Assembly (NCBI RefSeq): GCF_017874035.1
Contig: NZ_JAGGKV010000017.1
Location: 1 to 64,000, forward strand
Length of the DNA stretch: 64,000 bases
Origin: Paenibacillus aceris
GTDB taxonomy: Bacteria; Bacillota; Bacilli; Paenibacillales; NBRC-103111
Reading direction: 5' to 3'
In this document: piece after piece, positions 18,141 through 27,946 of the stretch
Layout of the letters: every line of letters begins with the position of its first letter
How positions within the stretch are numbered: position 1 is the stretch's first letter
The notes under the pieces: model-generated
What the model saw: the letters and a program-made list of their open reading frames with translations, nothing else
What the model was told of the DNA's origin: nothing
Database searches by the model: none
Position numbers and translations under genes: made by a program

Positions 18141-19772
18141 TCACGACGACGGAGTCCCCTTGGTCTGCCCGCGAAAGACATTCGGCACTGTTCCCGTATG
18201 CGCCTTGAACAGCTTCCCGAAATAATTTTTATTTTCGTAGCCCAGCATATCGGCGATTTGTTCCACGGTTTTATCCGTGATTTCCAGTAACTCCTTCGCC
18301 TTCTCCATTTTCATTCGTGTCACATACTCCACGAAATTCTCGCCGGTTTCTTTCTTGAAGAGCCGGCTTAAATAGCTCGGATGAAGGTGCAGGTGCGCCG
18401 CTGCGTCTTCAAGCGATATTTTCATATGCAAATGATTATAAACGAAGCGCTGACACTCCAAAATCTCCCGGTTGTGCGACTCGCGATATACTTGTCCTGC
18501 CCACTGAATCGCCTGCTGCAAATAATCCTTCAGCCACAGCTCAAGCTCTCTCACGGAAGACAGCTCATGCACATCATGATGCAAAAGCTCAGAAGAGAAC
18601 GTGGATTGGTAATGCTGCAGCGATTTAAGCCGCATGCGAACATCAAGAATCATCTTCAGCAGCCATTCCTTCACTTCCATTGGACGAAATCGGTGATATT
18701 GAATGAAATCAATCCACTTCGAGACATACATATCAATCAAATCCGACCGTTCATCGAACACGACACTTCGAAATTCCTCCAGTGTCTGAGCATATTCCGC
18801 AAGCAGGAGCCCTCCGTCTCCAAAGCCTGCCCGGACATGCTCCAGCTTCACGACTGAGCTTTCCGGCAGATAGAAGCGCAAGCTTCTCGCTTCCACCATC
18901 CGAATCAGCTGATCTTTCAAAGACCGCACGTCCTTGGCCGGACTTCCCGTAATGAACGAGAACGACACCTTCGCATATTGCTGCAAACAGCTCTGCAGAT
19001 GACGCAGTGTCTGCTCGACTTTCTGGCTGTTGTTCACATGCATGCTGCCAAATTGCGGGAAAAACAAAATAATTTCGCCTGTATCATACGTGAACAGCGT
19101 CGTCTCCTTCTGATCGACGAGCAGCTCTTCGATAATATTTTGAATCGTATAATCGAATAGATCCTTCGTTTGGAAGCGCTGATTCGCCTCTTTCGCTCGA
19201 TTGGCATAACCGAAAACCGGCAGTACGCCGTGCTGTCCAAGGCGCAGGCCGAATCCTTCCGCCTGTGCGCTCCACTCCTCCGAGTCGAATAACGGTTCAT
19301 TCACCGTACTACGGATAAAATGGCGCTTGGACGAGCTGCGGTGCAGCGCGGCTTCCCTCTCGAGCTTGCGGCTTTTGGAGAGCACGTGATCCTCTGCATC
19401 AAGCTGCTCCTTCAGCCGGCCAAGCACCTCAGAAATGTTGCTTATATTCATCGTTTCTTTCAGGATATATTCGCTCACCGAAAGCTTCATCGCTTTTTGC
19501 GCATAGTGAAAATCATCGTGACACGACAGGATGACCGCCTTCACGTGAGGATCTCCTTCGCGGAGCGTCCGGATCAGATCCAGCCCGTTCATTTCCGGCA
19601 TGCCGATATCACTGATCAGCACGTCGGTCTTTGTCTGCCGCCCCGCTTCCAGGGCGTCCAGCGGATTTTCAAAGGCTCCCGCCAAGCGGAACCCCAGCTC
19701 TTCCCATTTAATCGCAGAGCTTAAAAATTCAAGTACTGGTAAATCATCATCCACAATCATCACGGTATACAT
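18141..19772 (-). CDS. YesN-type response regulator with AraC output domain
   Basis: A 543-residue protein. The receiver domain (about 1-120) has Asp8-Asp9-Asp10, phospho-acceptor Asp55 (LISDIGMPEMNG) and Lys105 in ILKE. A poorly conserved linker (about 130-420) follows, then an AraC double HTH (about 435-535) with HPSYLSRLFKKETGENFVEYVTRMKMEKA. It starts 2 nt after the kinase stop, with GAAAGGAGGG upstream. It is the last gene of the sugar transporter operon and probably activates it. Confidence 0.92.
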   Translation of the reverse strand: MYTVMIVDDDLPVLEFLSSAIKWEELGFRLAGAFENPLDALEAGRQTKTDVLISDIGMPEMNGLDLIRTLREGDPHVKAVILSCHDDFHYAQKAMKLSVSEYILKETMNISNISEVLGRLKEQLDAEDHVLSKSRKLEREAALHRSSSKRHFIRSTVNEPLFDSEEWSAQAEGFGLRLGQHGVLPVFGYANRAKEANQRFQTKDLFDYTIQNIIEELLVDQKETTLFTYDTGEIILFFPQFGSMHVNNSQKVEQTLRHLQSCLQQYAKVSFSFITGSPAKDVRSLKDQLIRMVEARSLRFYLPESSVVKLEHVRAGFGDGGLLLAEYAQTLEEFRSVVFDERSDLIDMYVSKWIDFIQYHRFRPMEVKEWLLKMILDVRMRLKSLQHYQSTFSSELLHHDVHELSSVRELELWLKDYLQQAIQWAGQVYRESHNREILECQRFVYNHLHMKISLEDAAAHLHLHPSYLSRLFKKETGENFVEYVTRMKMEKAKELLEITDKTVEQIADMLGYENKNYFGKLFKAHTGTVPNVFRGQTKGTPSS

Positions 19773-19774
19773 GC

Positions 19775-21562
19775 CTAGCCCTCCTTTCTTGCCTGCTGCG
19801 GAAAGCGCAGCACAATCCTTGTTCCCTGATCCGTCCCGATTTCGACTTCATAATCGAAACGATGGCCGTATATGATCCGAAGACGTTCTAATACATTGTG
19901 TAAACCAATTCCGGACAAAGTGGGGCTTCGTGAATCTTGGTGATGCTGCGCTGGTACGTTCACAAGATGTGTGCGGAGCTCTTCCAACCGTTCTTGCGTC
20001 ATACCTACACCCGAATCCCTCACTTCCAGCTGCAGACGTCCATCCTCGCAGATCCTGGAAGCGATTGTAATTGCTCCCGGTTTGCTCTTAAGGCCGTGAA
20101 TATAAGCATTCTCAATCAGCGGTTGAAGTAAAAACCTTGGGAGCTCAATTAGAAGCGTATCTGACGCAGCCGAGATGCGCAATTCTACCCGATCTCCGTG
20201 CCTGGAGTTTAGGAGGCGAACGTAGTGCTCGTTAATTTCAATCTCCTCGTGGAGCGGAATATATTCATTGTTACGATTGATCGTCATCCGCAAGAGCGAC
20301 GATAGTGAAGAGATCAATTCCGCATTCTCCGAATCACCCTTCATCATAATCTTCAAACGAATAGAATTAAGCACATTAAATAAAAAATGCGGATTAATTT
20401 GCGCCTGCAGCATTGCAAGCTCTGCCATGCGTTTGAGCTCTTGCTCGCGGCGGTTTTCTTCCAACATGAGCTCAATACGGTCAATCATACGGTCGAACAC
20501 ATAACCAAGCCGCCCTACTTCATCCACTCCGCTAATGTTGGAGCGCTCGCCAAGCTGTCCGGATTCGATCCGAACCACCGTTTGAACAAGCCGCGCAATC
20601 GGCTTCGTGAGCGTTCTCACCATATAAAGTAGAATAACGGCGAATAAGATCAAGAAAAAGAGCTGAATGAGAAAATCCGTTTTCCGGAACGACTCAATTT
20701 TCTGTGCAGCTGTTTTGTAAGGACTCATGTTTATAAGCTGCCACTCCGGCGTGACATGGCTGCTAAGCAGAATGTAGTCTTCCCCTTCGACTTTCACAAA
20801 AGAGGAGCCGTCCTCCTTCGGAAGCTGGTCGAAATAAGGAAAAAGCGTTCCGATTGTTGAAGAATCTTTATCGACCAAAATCCGCCCCTGCTCATCGATG
20901 ATGGCCATAGACTCCTTATTATGATATTGACTGAACAGATCTTGAAGCGATCCCGGCTCAAGTCCGACAATGACATATCCATAGGTTGTATCGTTCTTTC
21001 GGAGCGGCTTAGCTGCCGACAATAGATAAGGCTGGTTGGTCGTTTGACTGTAGTTGGGCTCTACCCCAATCCACTTTACATTATATCCTGACACTTGCTC
21101 CACATCGCTAAACCAATCTTTTTTCAGAAAATCAGTCGGATTAAAAGAGAAGGTCGTGTAGGAGGCAACGTACTCATTATTTGGCAGCAGTACCGTCACA
21201 TTCAGATTGCCGAAGGAATCAATCACCGTCGACATTCTTTTAGCAATCGTCTGTTTATACTGCAAGATATCTCCCATATCTGTTCCCTCATTAGCCTTGC
21301 CTAATTCCCGGATGGACGGCTGCAGTTCCTCGTCAAATTGAATGAAATTCATGACATAAATCATGTTTTTCATTTGCGTGTTAACAATTTGACTTACGAT
21401 CCGCATCGATTCCCGTGAAGAGTCCGTCACCTGCGTTCTTACCGCGTCCCGTGTAAACAGACTGGAGACATTCATAGAAACGAGCGATGGCAGAACGAGA
21501 CAAACCAGAATCGTCAGCACCAATTTATTGCGTAATGATAACCTGCGAAGCCAACCCGGCAC
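19775..21562 (-). CDS. YesM-type sensor histidine kinase
   Basis: A 595-residue membrane kinase. TM1 (about 12-32), an extracellular Cache-like sensor (about 35-285), TM2 (about 290-312) and a HAMP linker (about 315-365) come first. The His_kinase domain has phospho-acceptor His in QINPHFLFNVLNSIRLK, and the ATPase domain (about 470-590) has LLQPLIENAYIHG and GIGLHNVLERL. The start is GTG at 21562, with AGGAG upstream. It pairs with the response regulator 2 nt downstream and lies just after the binding-protein gene, so it likely senses a glycan or sugar outside the cell. Confidence 0.92.
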   Translation of the reverse strand: MPGWLRRLSLRNKLVLTILVCLVLPSLVSMNVSSLFTRDAVRTQVTDSSRESMRIVSQIVNTQMKNMIYVMNFIQFDEELQPSIRELGKANEGTDMGDILQYKQTIAKRMSTVIDSFGNLNVTVLLPNNEYVASYTTFSFNPTDFLKKDWFSDVEQVSGYNVKWIGVEPNYSQTTNQPYLLSAAKPLRKNDTTYGYVIVGLEPGSLQDLFSQYHNKESMAIIDEQGRILVDKDSSTIGTLFPYFDQLPKEDGSSFVKVEGEDYILLSSHVTPEWQLINMSPYKTAAQKIESFRKTDFLIQLFFLILFAVILLYMVRTLTKPIARLVQTVVRIESGQLGERSNISGVDEVGRLGYVFDRMIDRIELMLEENRREQELKRMAELAMLQAQINPHFLFNVLNSIRLKIMMKGDSENAELISSLSSLLRMTINRNNEYIPLHEEIEINEHYVRLLNSRHGDRVELRISAASDTLLIELPRFLLQPLIENAYIHGLKSKPGAITIASRICEDGRLQLEVRDSGVGMTQERLEELRTHLVNVPAQHHQDSRSPTLSGIGLHNVLERLRIIYGHRFDYEVEIGTDQGTRIVLRFPQQARKEG

Positions 21563-21601
21563 TGCGTTCTCCTGCCTTTCTGATGCACCTTTGAAAATGG
21601 G

Positions 21602-21630
21602 AAAAAGAGGAGCCTAGGGCCTCCTCTTTT
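21602..21630 (-). terminator. Intra-operon hairpin between binding protein and kinase genes
   Basis: AAAAGAGGAG-CCTAGGGC-CTCCTCTTTT is a perfect 10-bp stem in the 121-nt gap. It should act as a partial terminator or 3' stabiliser, so that the abundant binding protein is made in excess over the two-component proteins. Confidence 0.7.
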
Positions 21631-21683
21631 CATTATACCAATAATCATGCTGGATTCGTTACATTTGTGGCTTTTGTTACTGC

Positions 21684-23030
21684 TTATTTGGCGTTGCTTT
21701 TACGGATATCTTCAATTTTTGTTTTAGCCGTTTGAATCGTTTTCTCCAAGTCCTGCTTACCTGTCAAGAACAGCTCAACTTGCGTTAAGTATTCTTTCTC
21801 TTGTTGCAGCGCGTACGTTGGAGGAACAACCAGCTTCGTTGCTTTGTTCACTTTCAAAGTTGCAAGCAAGGACTCTTTATCGATCATAGCGACTTGTTCT
21901 GGTTTACCGCTTTTCAGAATCGCGTCAACATTTTTCTCGACATCGGCTTTTTTCCAACCGGAGAAGAACAGACCTTGCGTCTGAATACCTTCAGTTGTAT
22001 ACCATTTCACGAAGTCGTAAGCCGCTTGTTTGTTTTTGGAGTTCGCAGCTACACCCATGAAGTCAGCGCCTACTTCTGTCAGACCGTTTGCATCCTTCGC
22101 ATCATATTTCGGATATGGAGCGAATACGGTTTTGAACTTCGCGTTTTGCGCCAGCTCGCCAACCATCCAGTTACCTGTTGCCAGCATCGCTGTTTTACCT
22201 GCGTAGAATACATCACGGTAAGCCATTTTTTGCGATACAACTTCGAAGTATGGAACGGATGTTTTATCTACGTTTTCCATTTTGTTTCTCAAATCAAGGG
22301 AATAACGAACTTTCGGATTATCGATGTTTTGCGTTCCATCGGATTTCACAAGGTAAGGATTCTCCATATCATTGTTCAAACCAAGAAGCGCGTAGTCTTT
22401 CCAGTTATGGAAGTAAGAACCGTAAGCTTTCGAAGCACCTTCGCCTTTAGTCATTTTCTTAGCGTATTCCGCATACTGATCCCATGTCCACTCTGTTGGA
22501 ACCGGAAGTTTCGCTTCATCCAGTTTGTCCTTGTTCAAGAGGACGAACCATTCAATCATTTTACCAGGCAGCGCATAATATTTTCCGTTGACTACCGGAT
22601 CAAGCTTATATTCATCTTTAACAACAATGTTATCTTTTTTCAGGTAATCATCAAGCGGCTCCAAAATTCCTGCGCCAACACGTTGAGCGAAATCGGATGC
22701 GCTGGAATACATCACAACGTCCATTTGCTCGCCGGAAGCAGCTAGAAGGTCAAGCTTTTTCATCCCTTCTTGGGAATCGCCTTTTTCGGACATGCTTTCA
22801 TACACAACTTTTACGTTCGGGTGTGTTTTGTTATATGCATCAACCGTTGCATTCCAGTTCCCTTGCGCTTCCGTGTACCAAGCTTGTACTTTAATGGTAA
22901 CTGGAGCTTTCGTTCCGCCTGCTGCGCTACCGCTATCTGTTGCTGCTGGTGTTTCGCTTTTATTACCGCAGCCTGCAAGTGCAGTACTGATAGCAAGCAC
23001 ACCGCTTAGTACTAATAAACTCTTTTTCAT
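21684..23030 (-). CDS. Sugar ABC transporter substrate-binding lipoprotein
   Basis: A 448-residue family-1 solute-binding protein. A lipoprotein signal ends in the lipobox LAGC, giving an N-terminal lipid-anchored Cys at position 21. The rest follows the CUT1 pattern with a GKYYALPGKMIEWFVLLNKD substrate-cleft segment and VGADFMGVAANSKNKQAAYDFVKWY near the hinge. It captures an oligosaccharide outside the membrane for the two permeases encoded upstream. The exact sugar cannot be read from the sequence. Confidence 0.92.
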   Translation of the reverse strand: MKKSLLVLSGVLAISTALAGCGNKSETPAATDSGSAAGGTKAPVTIKVQAWYTEAQGNWNATVDAYNKTHPNVKVVYESMSEKGDSQEGMKKLDLLAASGEQMDVVMYSSASDFAQRVGAGILEPLDDYLKKDNIVVKDEYKLDPVVNGKYYALPGKMIEWFVLLNKDKLDEAKLPVPTEWTWDQYAEYAKKMTKGEGASKAYGSYFHNWKDYALLGLNNDMENPYLVKSDGTQNIDNPKVRYSLDLRNKMENVDKTSVPYFEVVSQKMAYRDVFYAGKTAMLATGNWMVGELAQNAKFKTVFAPYPKYDAKDANGLTEVGADFMGVAANSKNKQAAYDFVKWYTTEGIQTQGLFFSGWKKADVEKNVDAILKSGKPEQVAMIDKESLLATLKVNKATKLVVPPTYALQQEKEYLTQVELFLTGKQDLEKTIQTAKTKIEDIRKSNAK

Positions 23031-23101
23031 AGGAACCCCTCCAAAGTAAGCAATGATTTTGTTTGAAAACCTTTACATGACCGATCGTATCAAACTTACA
23101 G

Positions 23102-23138
23102 TGAGCACACGAGGCACTATTTTAACCTCATGCACTCA
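23102..23138 (-). other. Intercistronic stem-loop before the binding-protein gene
   Basis: TGAGCACACGAGG and CCTCATGCACTCA pair imperfectly (about 10 of 13 plus wobbles) across an AT-rich loop in the 126-nt gap after the second permease. Such structures often adjust expression of the binding protein. A cre-like TGAAAACCTTTACA, one mismatch from consensus, lies at 23064-23077. Confidence 0.4.
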
Positions 23139-23156
23139 TATTTTGACTTTTCCAGC

Positions 23157-23984
23157 TTAGCCCTTAACGCCGCCCATGGAAATACCTTCGATAACCTGTT
23201 TCTGACCGATGATGAAAATAATCAGGAGAGGTACGATCGCCGATACGGATGCAGCCATGATCAGAGAGTAGAACTCACCGTTCAAATCAGCAAAAGACCG
23301 GATACCAAGCGGAAGTGTGAATAGATCTTTGGTTCTTAAGAAAATCAATGGATTCTGGTAATCGTTCCATGTCCAGATAAAACGCAGAATCGCATACGTA
23401 GCAATGGCCGGGCGTACAAGCGGTGTACAGATGGACCAGAAAATTCTCAAGTGTCCTGCACCGTCGATCCGCGCTGACTCCATGTACTCATCGTGAATAC
23501 CGAGATAGAACTGACGAAGCATGAATGTTCCAAGAACGCTGAAGGAACCTAACAGAATCAAACCAAAGTGGCTGTCAAACAAGCCAATCCAACGGAACAG
23601 CAGGAATTGCGGAACGAGAATTGCTTGGCTGGGAATCATATAGATGGCCAAAATGAGCACGAATAGTCCATTACGGCCGCGGAATTTAATCTTTGAGAAG
23701 GCATAAGCCGCCATCGATGAAAGCAGGACGGATAACGCCGTCGTCAACACCGAAACCTTAATGGAGTTCCAGTAATACAGCGAGAATTTTGTTTCCCAAA
23801 CCGCTTTATAGTTTTCAATCACATTCCAATGCTGTGGTATCCACTGGATCGGATATACGAATACGTCGGCTTCCGGTTTCAATGAAGCAGATATCATCCA
23901 GAGGAAAGGAGACATAAATAGTATGCCAACTACAAGCATTACTAATGTAAGGAGAATTTTTTTCAAATTTTGATACTTATCCAT
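23157..23984 (-). CDS. Carbohydrate ABC transporter permease, MalG type
   Basis: A 275-residue, six-TM inner-membrane subunit. It has the EAA loop ESARIDGAGHLRIFWSICTPLVRP that docks on the ATPase, and ends in VIEGISMGGVKG, characteristic of CUT1 MalG-like subunits. ATG with GGAGGAATACCG upstream. It lies 19 nt after the partner permease. No ATPase gene is in the operon, so a shared MsmX/UgpC-type ATPase encoded elsewhere must serve it. Confidence 0.93.
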   Translation of the reverse strand: MDKYQNLKKILLTLVMLVVGILFMSPFLWMISASLKPEADVFVYPIQWIPQHWNVIENYKAVWETKFSLYYWNSIKVSVLTTALSVLLSSMAAYAFSKIKFRGRNGLFVLILAIYMIPSQAILVPQFLLFRWIGLFDSHFGLILLGSFSVLGTFMLRQFYLGIHDEYMESARIDGAGHLRIFWSICTPLVRPAIATYAILRFIWTWNDYQNPLIFLRTKDLFTLPLGIRSFADLNGEFYSLIMAASVSAIVPLLIIFIIGQKQVIEGISMGGVKG

Positions 23985-24003
23985 CGGGTATTCCTCCTTC
24001 TCT

Positions 24004-24948
24004 TTAGTAGTTCACCCATTTACGTTGTCCGACCCATTGCAACAGTGTAATCAGAAGCACTAGCACCAGAAGTACAATCGCCATAGCGGAAGCATAGCCG
24101 GATTGCAGGTTAACGAAGGCTGTTTCATATAGGCGATAAACAACCACGCTCGTGGAGTTCGCCGGACCACCCCCGGTGAGGACGGAAATAACGTCAAACG
24201 CTTTAAATGTACCGATAATCCCCGTTACAAGCAGGAAGAATGTCGTTGGCGACAAGAGCGGAACGGTAATGCTCATGAACTGTTTAAATTTCGATGCTCC
24301 GTCAATGTCCGCCGCCTCGTAGAGGTCTTTCGGAATCGACTGCAAGCCGGCCATGAAAATAATCATGTTATAACCGATACTGATCCAAATCATAAGACCC
24401 ATTACGCAGTATAAAGCAACATCCGGGTCAGCAAGCCATTTCGGCGGATTCGCGAAGCCTAGATCCATTAGAATCTGGTTAATCGGCCCGTACGTCGGAT
24501 GAAACAAAACTTGAAATACGATAGCTACAGCAACAACGCTGGAAATGTAAGGAATGAAGTAAACAACCTTGAAGAAATCTTTTAAATAGATCTTTTTATC
24601 GATAACGACCGCAAGAATAAGCGAGAAAATTAACGTTAAAGGAACGACGATCATCAAAATCATGTTATTTTTAAGGGACGACAGGAAGACTGTATCTTTA
24701 AAAAGCTTAATAAAGTTATCTAAGCCGAGAAATTTCACCTTGGAAAAACCGGCAACAAAGTTCCAATCCGTGAAGCTGAGGAAGAAGGAAGCTATAATTG
24801 GAAATAAAGTAAAAACAAATAGTCCAAGCACCATCGGAGCCACGAACGCATATCCGGTTAGATCCTCGCGAATTTGCTGCGTCGAACTTTTCCGTTTCAC
24901 TTTTTTGGCTGAAAGGGTGCTCGAATGTGCATGTGTATTGTTGGCCAT
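24004..24948 (-). CDS. Carbohydrate ABC transporter permease, MalF type
   Basis: A 314-residue, six-TM inner-membrane subunit and the first gene of the five-gene operon. It has the EAA loop EAADIDGASKFKQFMSITVPLLSP and a hydrophilic N-terminal tail (about 1-30). ATG with GGGGTGAATAAT upstream. It forms the translocation pore with the MalG-type partner downstream. Confidence 0.93.
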   Translation of the reverse strand: MANNTHAHSSTLSAKKVKRKSSTQQIREDLTGYAFVAPMVLGLFVFTLFPIIASFFLSFTDWNFVAGFSKVKFLGLDNFIKLFKDTVFLSSLKNNMILMIVVPLTLIFSLILAVVIDKKIYLKDFFKVVYFIPYISSVVAVAIVFQVLFHPTYGPINQILMDLGFANPPKWLADPDVALYCVMGLMIWISIGYNMIIFMAGLQSIPKDLYEAADIDGASKFKQFMSITVPLLSPTTFFLLVTGIIGTFKAFDVISVLTGGGPANSTSVVVYRLYETAFVNLQSGYASAMAIVLLVLVLLITLLQWVGQRKWVNY

Positions 24949-25017
24949 ATATTATTCACCCCATGTGTTGTGTTTTCTATAGTCTACCCTGCGAGGACGA
25001 ATCGGGTAAGTCAAATA

Positions 25018-25037
25018 ATTTACTCTTTTGAGTAAAT
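25018..25037. promoter_or_regulatory. Palindrome upstream of the ABC operon
   Basis: ATTTACTC-TTTT-GAGTAAAT is a perfect 8-bp inverted repeat about 70 bp upstream of the first permease gene. It is either an operator for the operon or a hairpin in its leader. AraC-type YesN regulators usually use direct repeats, so the binder is unknown. Confidence 0.45.
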
Positions 25038-25080
25038 TTTTAACCTGCGGCAAGCCTTAAACACCCCCAACGAGTAAAAA

Positions 25081-25114
25081 AATATCCGCTAAGCCATGTG
25101 GCCTACCGGATATT
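25081..25114 (-). terminator. Terminator of the DbpA-type helicase gene
   Basis: AATATCCG...CGGATATT with an inner AGCC/GGCC pair lies just past the stop. On the transcribed minus strand the stem is followed by seven Ts. Confidence 0.8.
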
Positions 25115-25120
25115 CTACCC

Positions 25121-26566
25121 TTACTTATTTGCTTCATGCACTTTCAGCAGTTTCCCTTTGATCGTGGTATTTTTCATAATTTTAAGTACCATCGGACCCT
25201 TACCGTTCAAAATATCCACATACGAAACATTATCCTGAATCGTAATGATGCCGATATCTTCTGCCGTCACGCCTTCAATTTTGGCTAGCGTCCCGACAAA
25301 ATCTACCGCCCTGATCTTCTTCTTTTTCCCGCCGTTAAAATAGAGCTTCATGATGCCCTTATTCAATTGGTCGCTTCGATCTCGCTTAATCACTGGCGTT
25401 GCCTGCATTTTCCGATCAAAAGCTGACTGGCCGTTAGCGACCCCCTCTTCGGTGGGAGCATCTTTGCGCGGAATTTCGAAGCCCAGATAGTTTTCGATAT
25501 CGGACAGATACCTCAGCTCATTCGACGTTACAAAGGTAATGGCTTTCCCCGTCTTGCCTGCGCGGCCGGTTCTTCCGATGCGATGAACATAGCTTTCCTT
25601 CTCAAGCGGAAGGTCATAGTTAATGACGTGCGTAATATCCTCCACATCGATTCCTCGCGCCGCGACATCCGTAGCGACCAGGAAACGGAACTCGCCTCTC
25701 TTGAATGCGTTCATGACCAGGAAACGATCGTCCTGTACCATGCCGCCGTGGATTTTATCACAGGGGTACTCGAGGAGATCCAATTCCCGGAATACATCAT
25801 CCACATGCTCTTGCGTCCTGCAAAAAATGATGCAATTATCGGGATTCTCGGTTACGAAGACATCCTTAAGCACATTAAATTTCTCAGTTTCCTTTACCGT
25901 GATCAGCGAATGCTCAATCTGTACTTTGGCTGCTTCCGGCGTTTGAATTTCAATATCTATCGGGTTATGCAAATATTGATGGCACAATTGCTCTACATCT
26001 TCCGGAAGTGTTGCTGAAAATAACATCGTCATGCGGTCCGTCGGAACCTCATCAATAATCGCTCCCACCTGCTCAATGAAGCCCATCCGCAGCATCTCAT
26101 CCGCTTCATCGATGACGAGCATTTTCACTTTTTCCAGATCCAGCGTCCCCTTCTGAATATGATCCAACACCCGTCCAGGCGTGCCCACGACCACATGGCA
26201 CTTCTGGTGCAGCTCCAGCTTCTGTCTGGCAAAAGGCTGCTTGCCGTACAGCGCCACCGCTTTAATCCGCTTGAACCGCCCAATGTTCGTAATATCCTGC
26301 TTCACTTGATCCGCGAGCTCTCTCGTCGGCGTCAAAACCAGCGCTTGCGGCCGATTCTCCTGCCACTCTGCCAGCTCACAAATAGGGATGCCGAACGCCG
26401 CCGTCTTCCCGCTTCCCGTGCGCGACTTCACCGTGAGATCTTTCTCCTGAAGCGCAATCGGGATCACTTCGTGCTGTACATCAGTCGGCTGCTCATAGCC
26501 TAGGCTCTGCAGTGCCCGGATAATATCCTCACTCAGTTGATAATCCGTAAAACTTCTTAATACCAC
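25121..26566 (-). CDS. dbpA: DEAD-box RNA helicase, DbpA/YxiN type
   Basis: A 481-residue protein. It carries all DEAD-box motifs: SRTGSGKT, PTRELA, TPGRVLD, DEAD, SAT, RGID and HRIGRTGR. The C-terminal DbpA RNA-binding domain (about 405-478) holds GIMKLYFNGGKKKKIRAVDF, which in YxiN binds hairpin 92 of 23S rRNA. It is thus a ribosome-assembly helicase. I set the start at GTG 26566 because GAGGGGGAG lies 7 nt upstream and the resulting length matches YxiN (about 480); a longer frame opens 23 codons earlier without support. Confidence 0.93.
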   Translation of the reverse strand: MVLRSFTDYQLSEDIIRALQSLGYEQPTDVQHEVIPIALQEKDLTVKSRTGSGKTAAFGIPICELAEWQENRPQALVLTPTRELADQVKQDITNIGRFKRIKAVALYGKQPFARQKLELHQKCHVVVGTPGRVLDHIQKGTLDLEKVKMLVIDEADEMLRMGFIEQVGAIIDEVPTDRMTMLFSATLPEDVEQLCHQYLHNPIDIEIQTPEAAKVQIEHSLITVKETEKFNVLKDVFVTENPDNCIIFCRTQEHVDDVFRELDLLEYPCDKIHGGMVQDDRFLVMNAFKRGEFRFLVATDVAARGIDVEDITHVINYDLPLEKESYVHRIGRTGRAGKTGKAITFVTSNELRYLSDIENYLGFEIPRKDAPTEEGVANGQSAFDRKMQATPVIKRDRSDQLNKGIMKLYFNGGKKKKIRAVDFVGTLAKIEGVTAEDIGIITIQDNVSYVDILNGKGPMVLKIMKNTTIKGKLLKVHEANK

Positions 26567-26712
26567 TAAATAACTCCCCCTCATTAATAGGTGCATAGGA
26601 GTTAACCCCAAAACGCGCCTGTTTCTTCCCCCCACTATCTCATAAACAAACCAAAAAAACCATCAGAAGCGGCGCACGTTCGGTTTAAATTCAGCTCGAG
26701 GGGCCAAAGAAA

Positions 26713-26736
26713 AAGAAGCTGCCGCGGCAGCTTCTT
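26713..26736 (-). terminator. Terminator overlapping the serine hydrolase stop
   Basis: AAGAAGCTGCC-GGCAGCTTCTT is a perfect inverted repeat ending at the first base of the TGA stop codon. An A-rich flank on the plus strand gives Ts on the transcript. Confidence 0.75.
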
Positions 26737-27902
26737 CATCCTTCTAATTCCGTTACTTCTTTAAAAGCTTGCACAGCCTGCTCCAACTTCGCAAAGTTCT
26801 CCTCATTTTCCGGGAGCGCCTTGTCTGAACGAATCGCCTGCAGCACATGAAGCAGCAAATATTCCGGCATATCCGCATCAGTGGAATTCGCGGTTAATGC
26901 CACGATCAACTGAAGCTCAGGGACAACGAAAATGCGTCTTCCGCCCGAACCCGAGGCATAGAACATGTTGTACTGCTTTTTGCTTCCTCTTACGATTCCT
27001 TTGGGCAGCGTCTTGGTCCACCAAAACAGACCGTAGCCCCCCTGTGTACCGTTGCTGTAATTCAGGGTTACTCGCGCTTGAAGCGAATCTCGAGTCCATG
27101 TTTTTGGGACAATCGTTTGATCTTCCCACTGCCCCTGTTTCATATACAGATAGCCAATCTTAGCCATATCCCTCAGCGTTAAAGCCATTGCCCAAGCGCC
27201 AATGGTTCGTTCTCGCCCATCAGAATTCCAGCTCACCTCTGTAATGCCGAGTGGTTCAAACAAGCGGGACTTGGCATAATCGAACATCGACTCGCCTGTC
27301 GCCTTGTGCATTATAGCTGACAGTAAATGCGCATCACCATTACTATAATTAAACAGGGAGCCTGGCACCGCATATCCAGGGCGTTCCAAAATGTATTGCA
27401 CCCAATCGGACGAATACATCATCTCGGTTGAGGACTTTTCATTCGTATTATCCCAATCCAAGCCTGAGGTCATGCTCAGCAAATGCTTAATTGTCATTTT
27501 GGACTTTAATGGATCACTCGCAAGCTCAGGGAAAAAATCGGTAACCCTTTGATCCAAACTGCTCAGCTTCCGCTCAGACAGGGCAATACCGACCAGCGCA
27601 GATGTTATGCTTTTGGTTACGGATTTCACATCTTGGGGGATATCTGCCTCTGTGCAGCTATTATAAGCCTCCGCAACTAAATGGCCGTTTCGAACTACCG
27701 CGATACTGCATACCTGCCCGCTGCTGAACATATCGAGCGACTTGGCTAACGTACCTGAGAACATCCCTTGTGCCTCTGGTGTGCTAGTTCTCCAACCCTT
27801 AGTCGGCCAATATTCGGCTGTTAATTTGGCATTCTCATTGACTTGTAGTGGCAATATGTTGTTGTTACCCGATTGTAACGTATTTTGTGGGGTTCCGGAC
27901 AT
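26736..27902 (-). CDS. Beta-lactamase-family serine hydrolase
   Basis: A 388-residue protein with class-C beta-lactamase/esterase fold: nucleophile Ser94 in the SxxK motif SVTK (94-97), the YSN motif in LFNYSNGDAHLL, and a GSGGRRIFVVPE stretch in place of KTG. No signal peptide is visible, so it is probably cytoplasmic, which favours an esterase or peptidase role over resistance. ATG with GGAAGGA upstream. It is divergent from the kinase at 28102 across a 200-bp control region. Confidence 0.85.
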   Translation of the reverse strand: MSGTPQNTLQSGNNNILPLQVNENAKLTAEYWPTKGWRTSTPEAQGMFSGTLAKSLDMFSSGQVCSIAVVRNGHLVAEAYNSCTEADIPQDVKSVTKSITSALVGIALSERKLSSLDQRVTDFFPELASDPLKSKMTIKHLLSMTSGLDWDNTNEKSSTEMMYSSDWVQYILERPGYAVPGSLFNYSNGDAHLLSAIMHKATGESMFDYAKSRLFEPLGITEVSWNSDGRERTIGAWAMALTLRDMAKIGYLYMKQGQWEDQTIVPKTWTRDSLQARVTLNYSNGTQGGYGLFWWTKTLPKGIVRGSKKQYNMFYASGSGGRRIFVVPELQLIVALTANSTDADMPEYLLLHVLQAIRSDKALPENEENFAKLEQAVQAFKEVTELEG

Positions 27903-27946
27903 CTCTATCTATCCTTCCAGTATCGTTTTAACCCTCTCTCTATAGA

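Noticed and set aside
21801..22745. Plus-strand 314-residue ORF
   Set aside because: Antisense to the sugar-binding lipoprotein gene; Cys/Phe/His-rich composition typical of a shadow frame.
26567..26635. N-terminal extension of the DbpA-type helicase
   Set aside because: The 23 extra residues contain the Shine-Dalgarno of the GTG start at 26566 and make the protein longer than its family.
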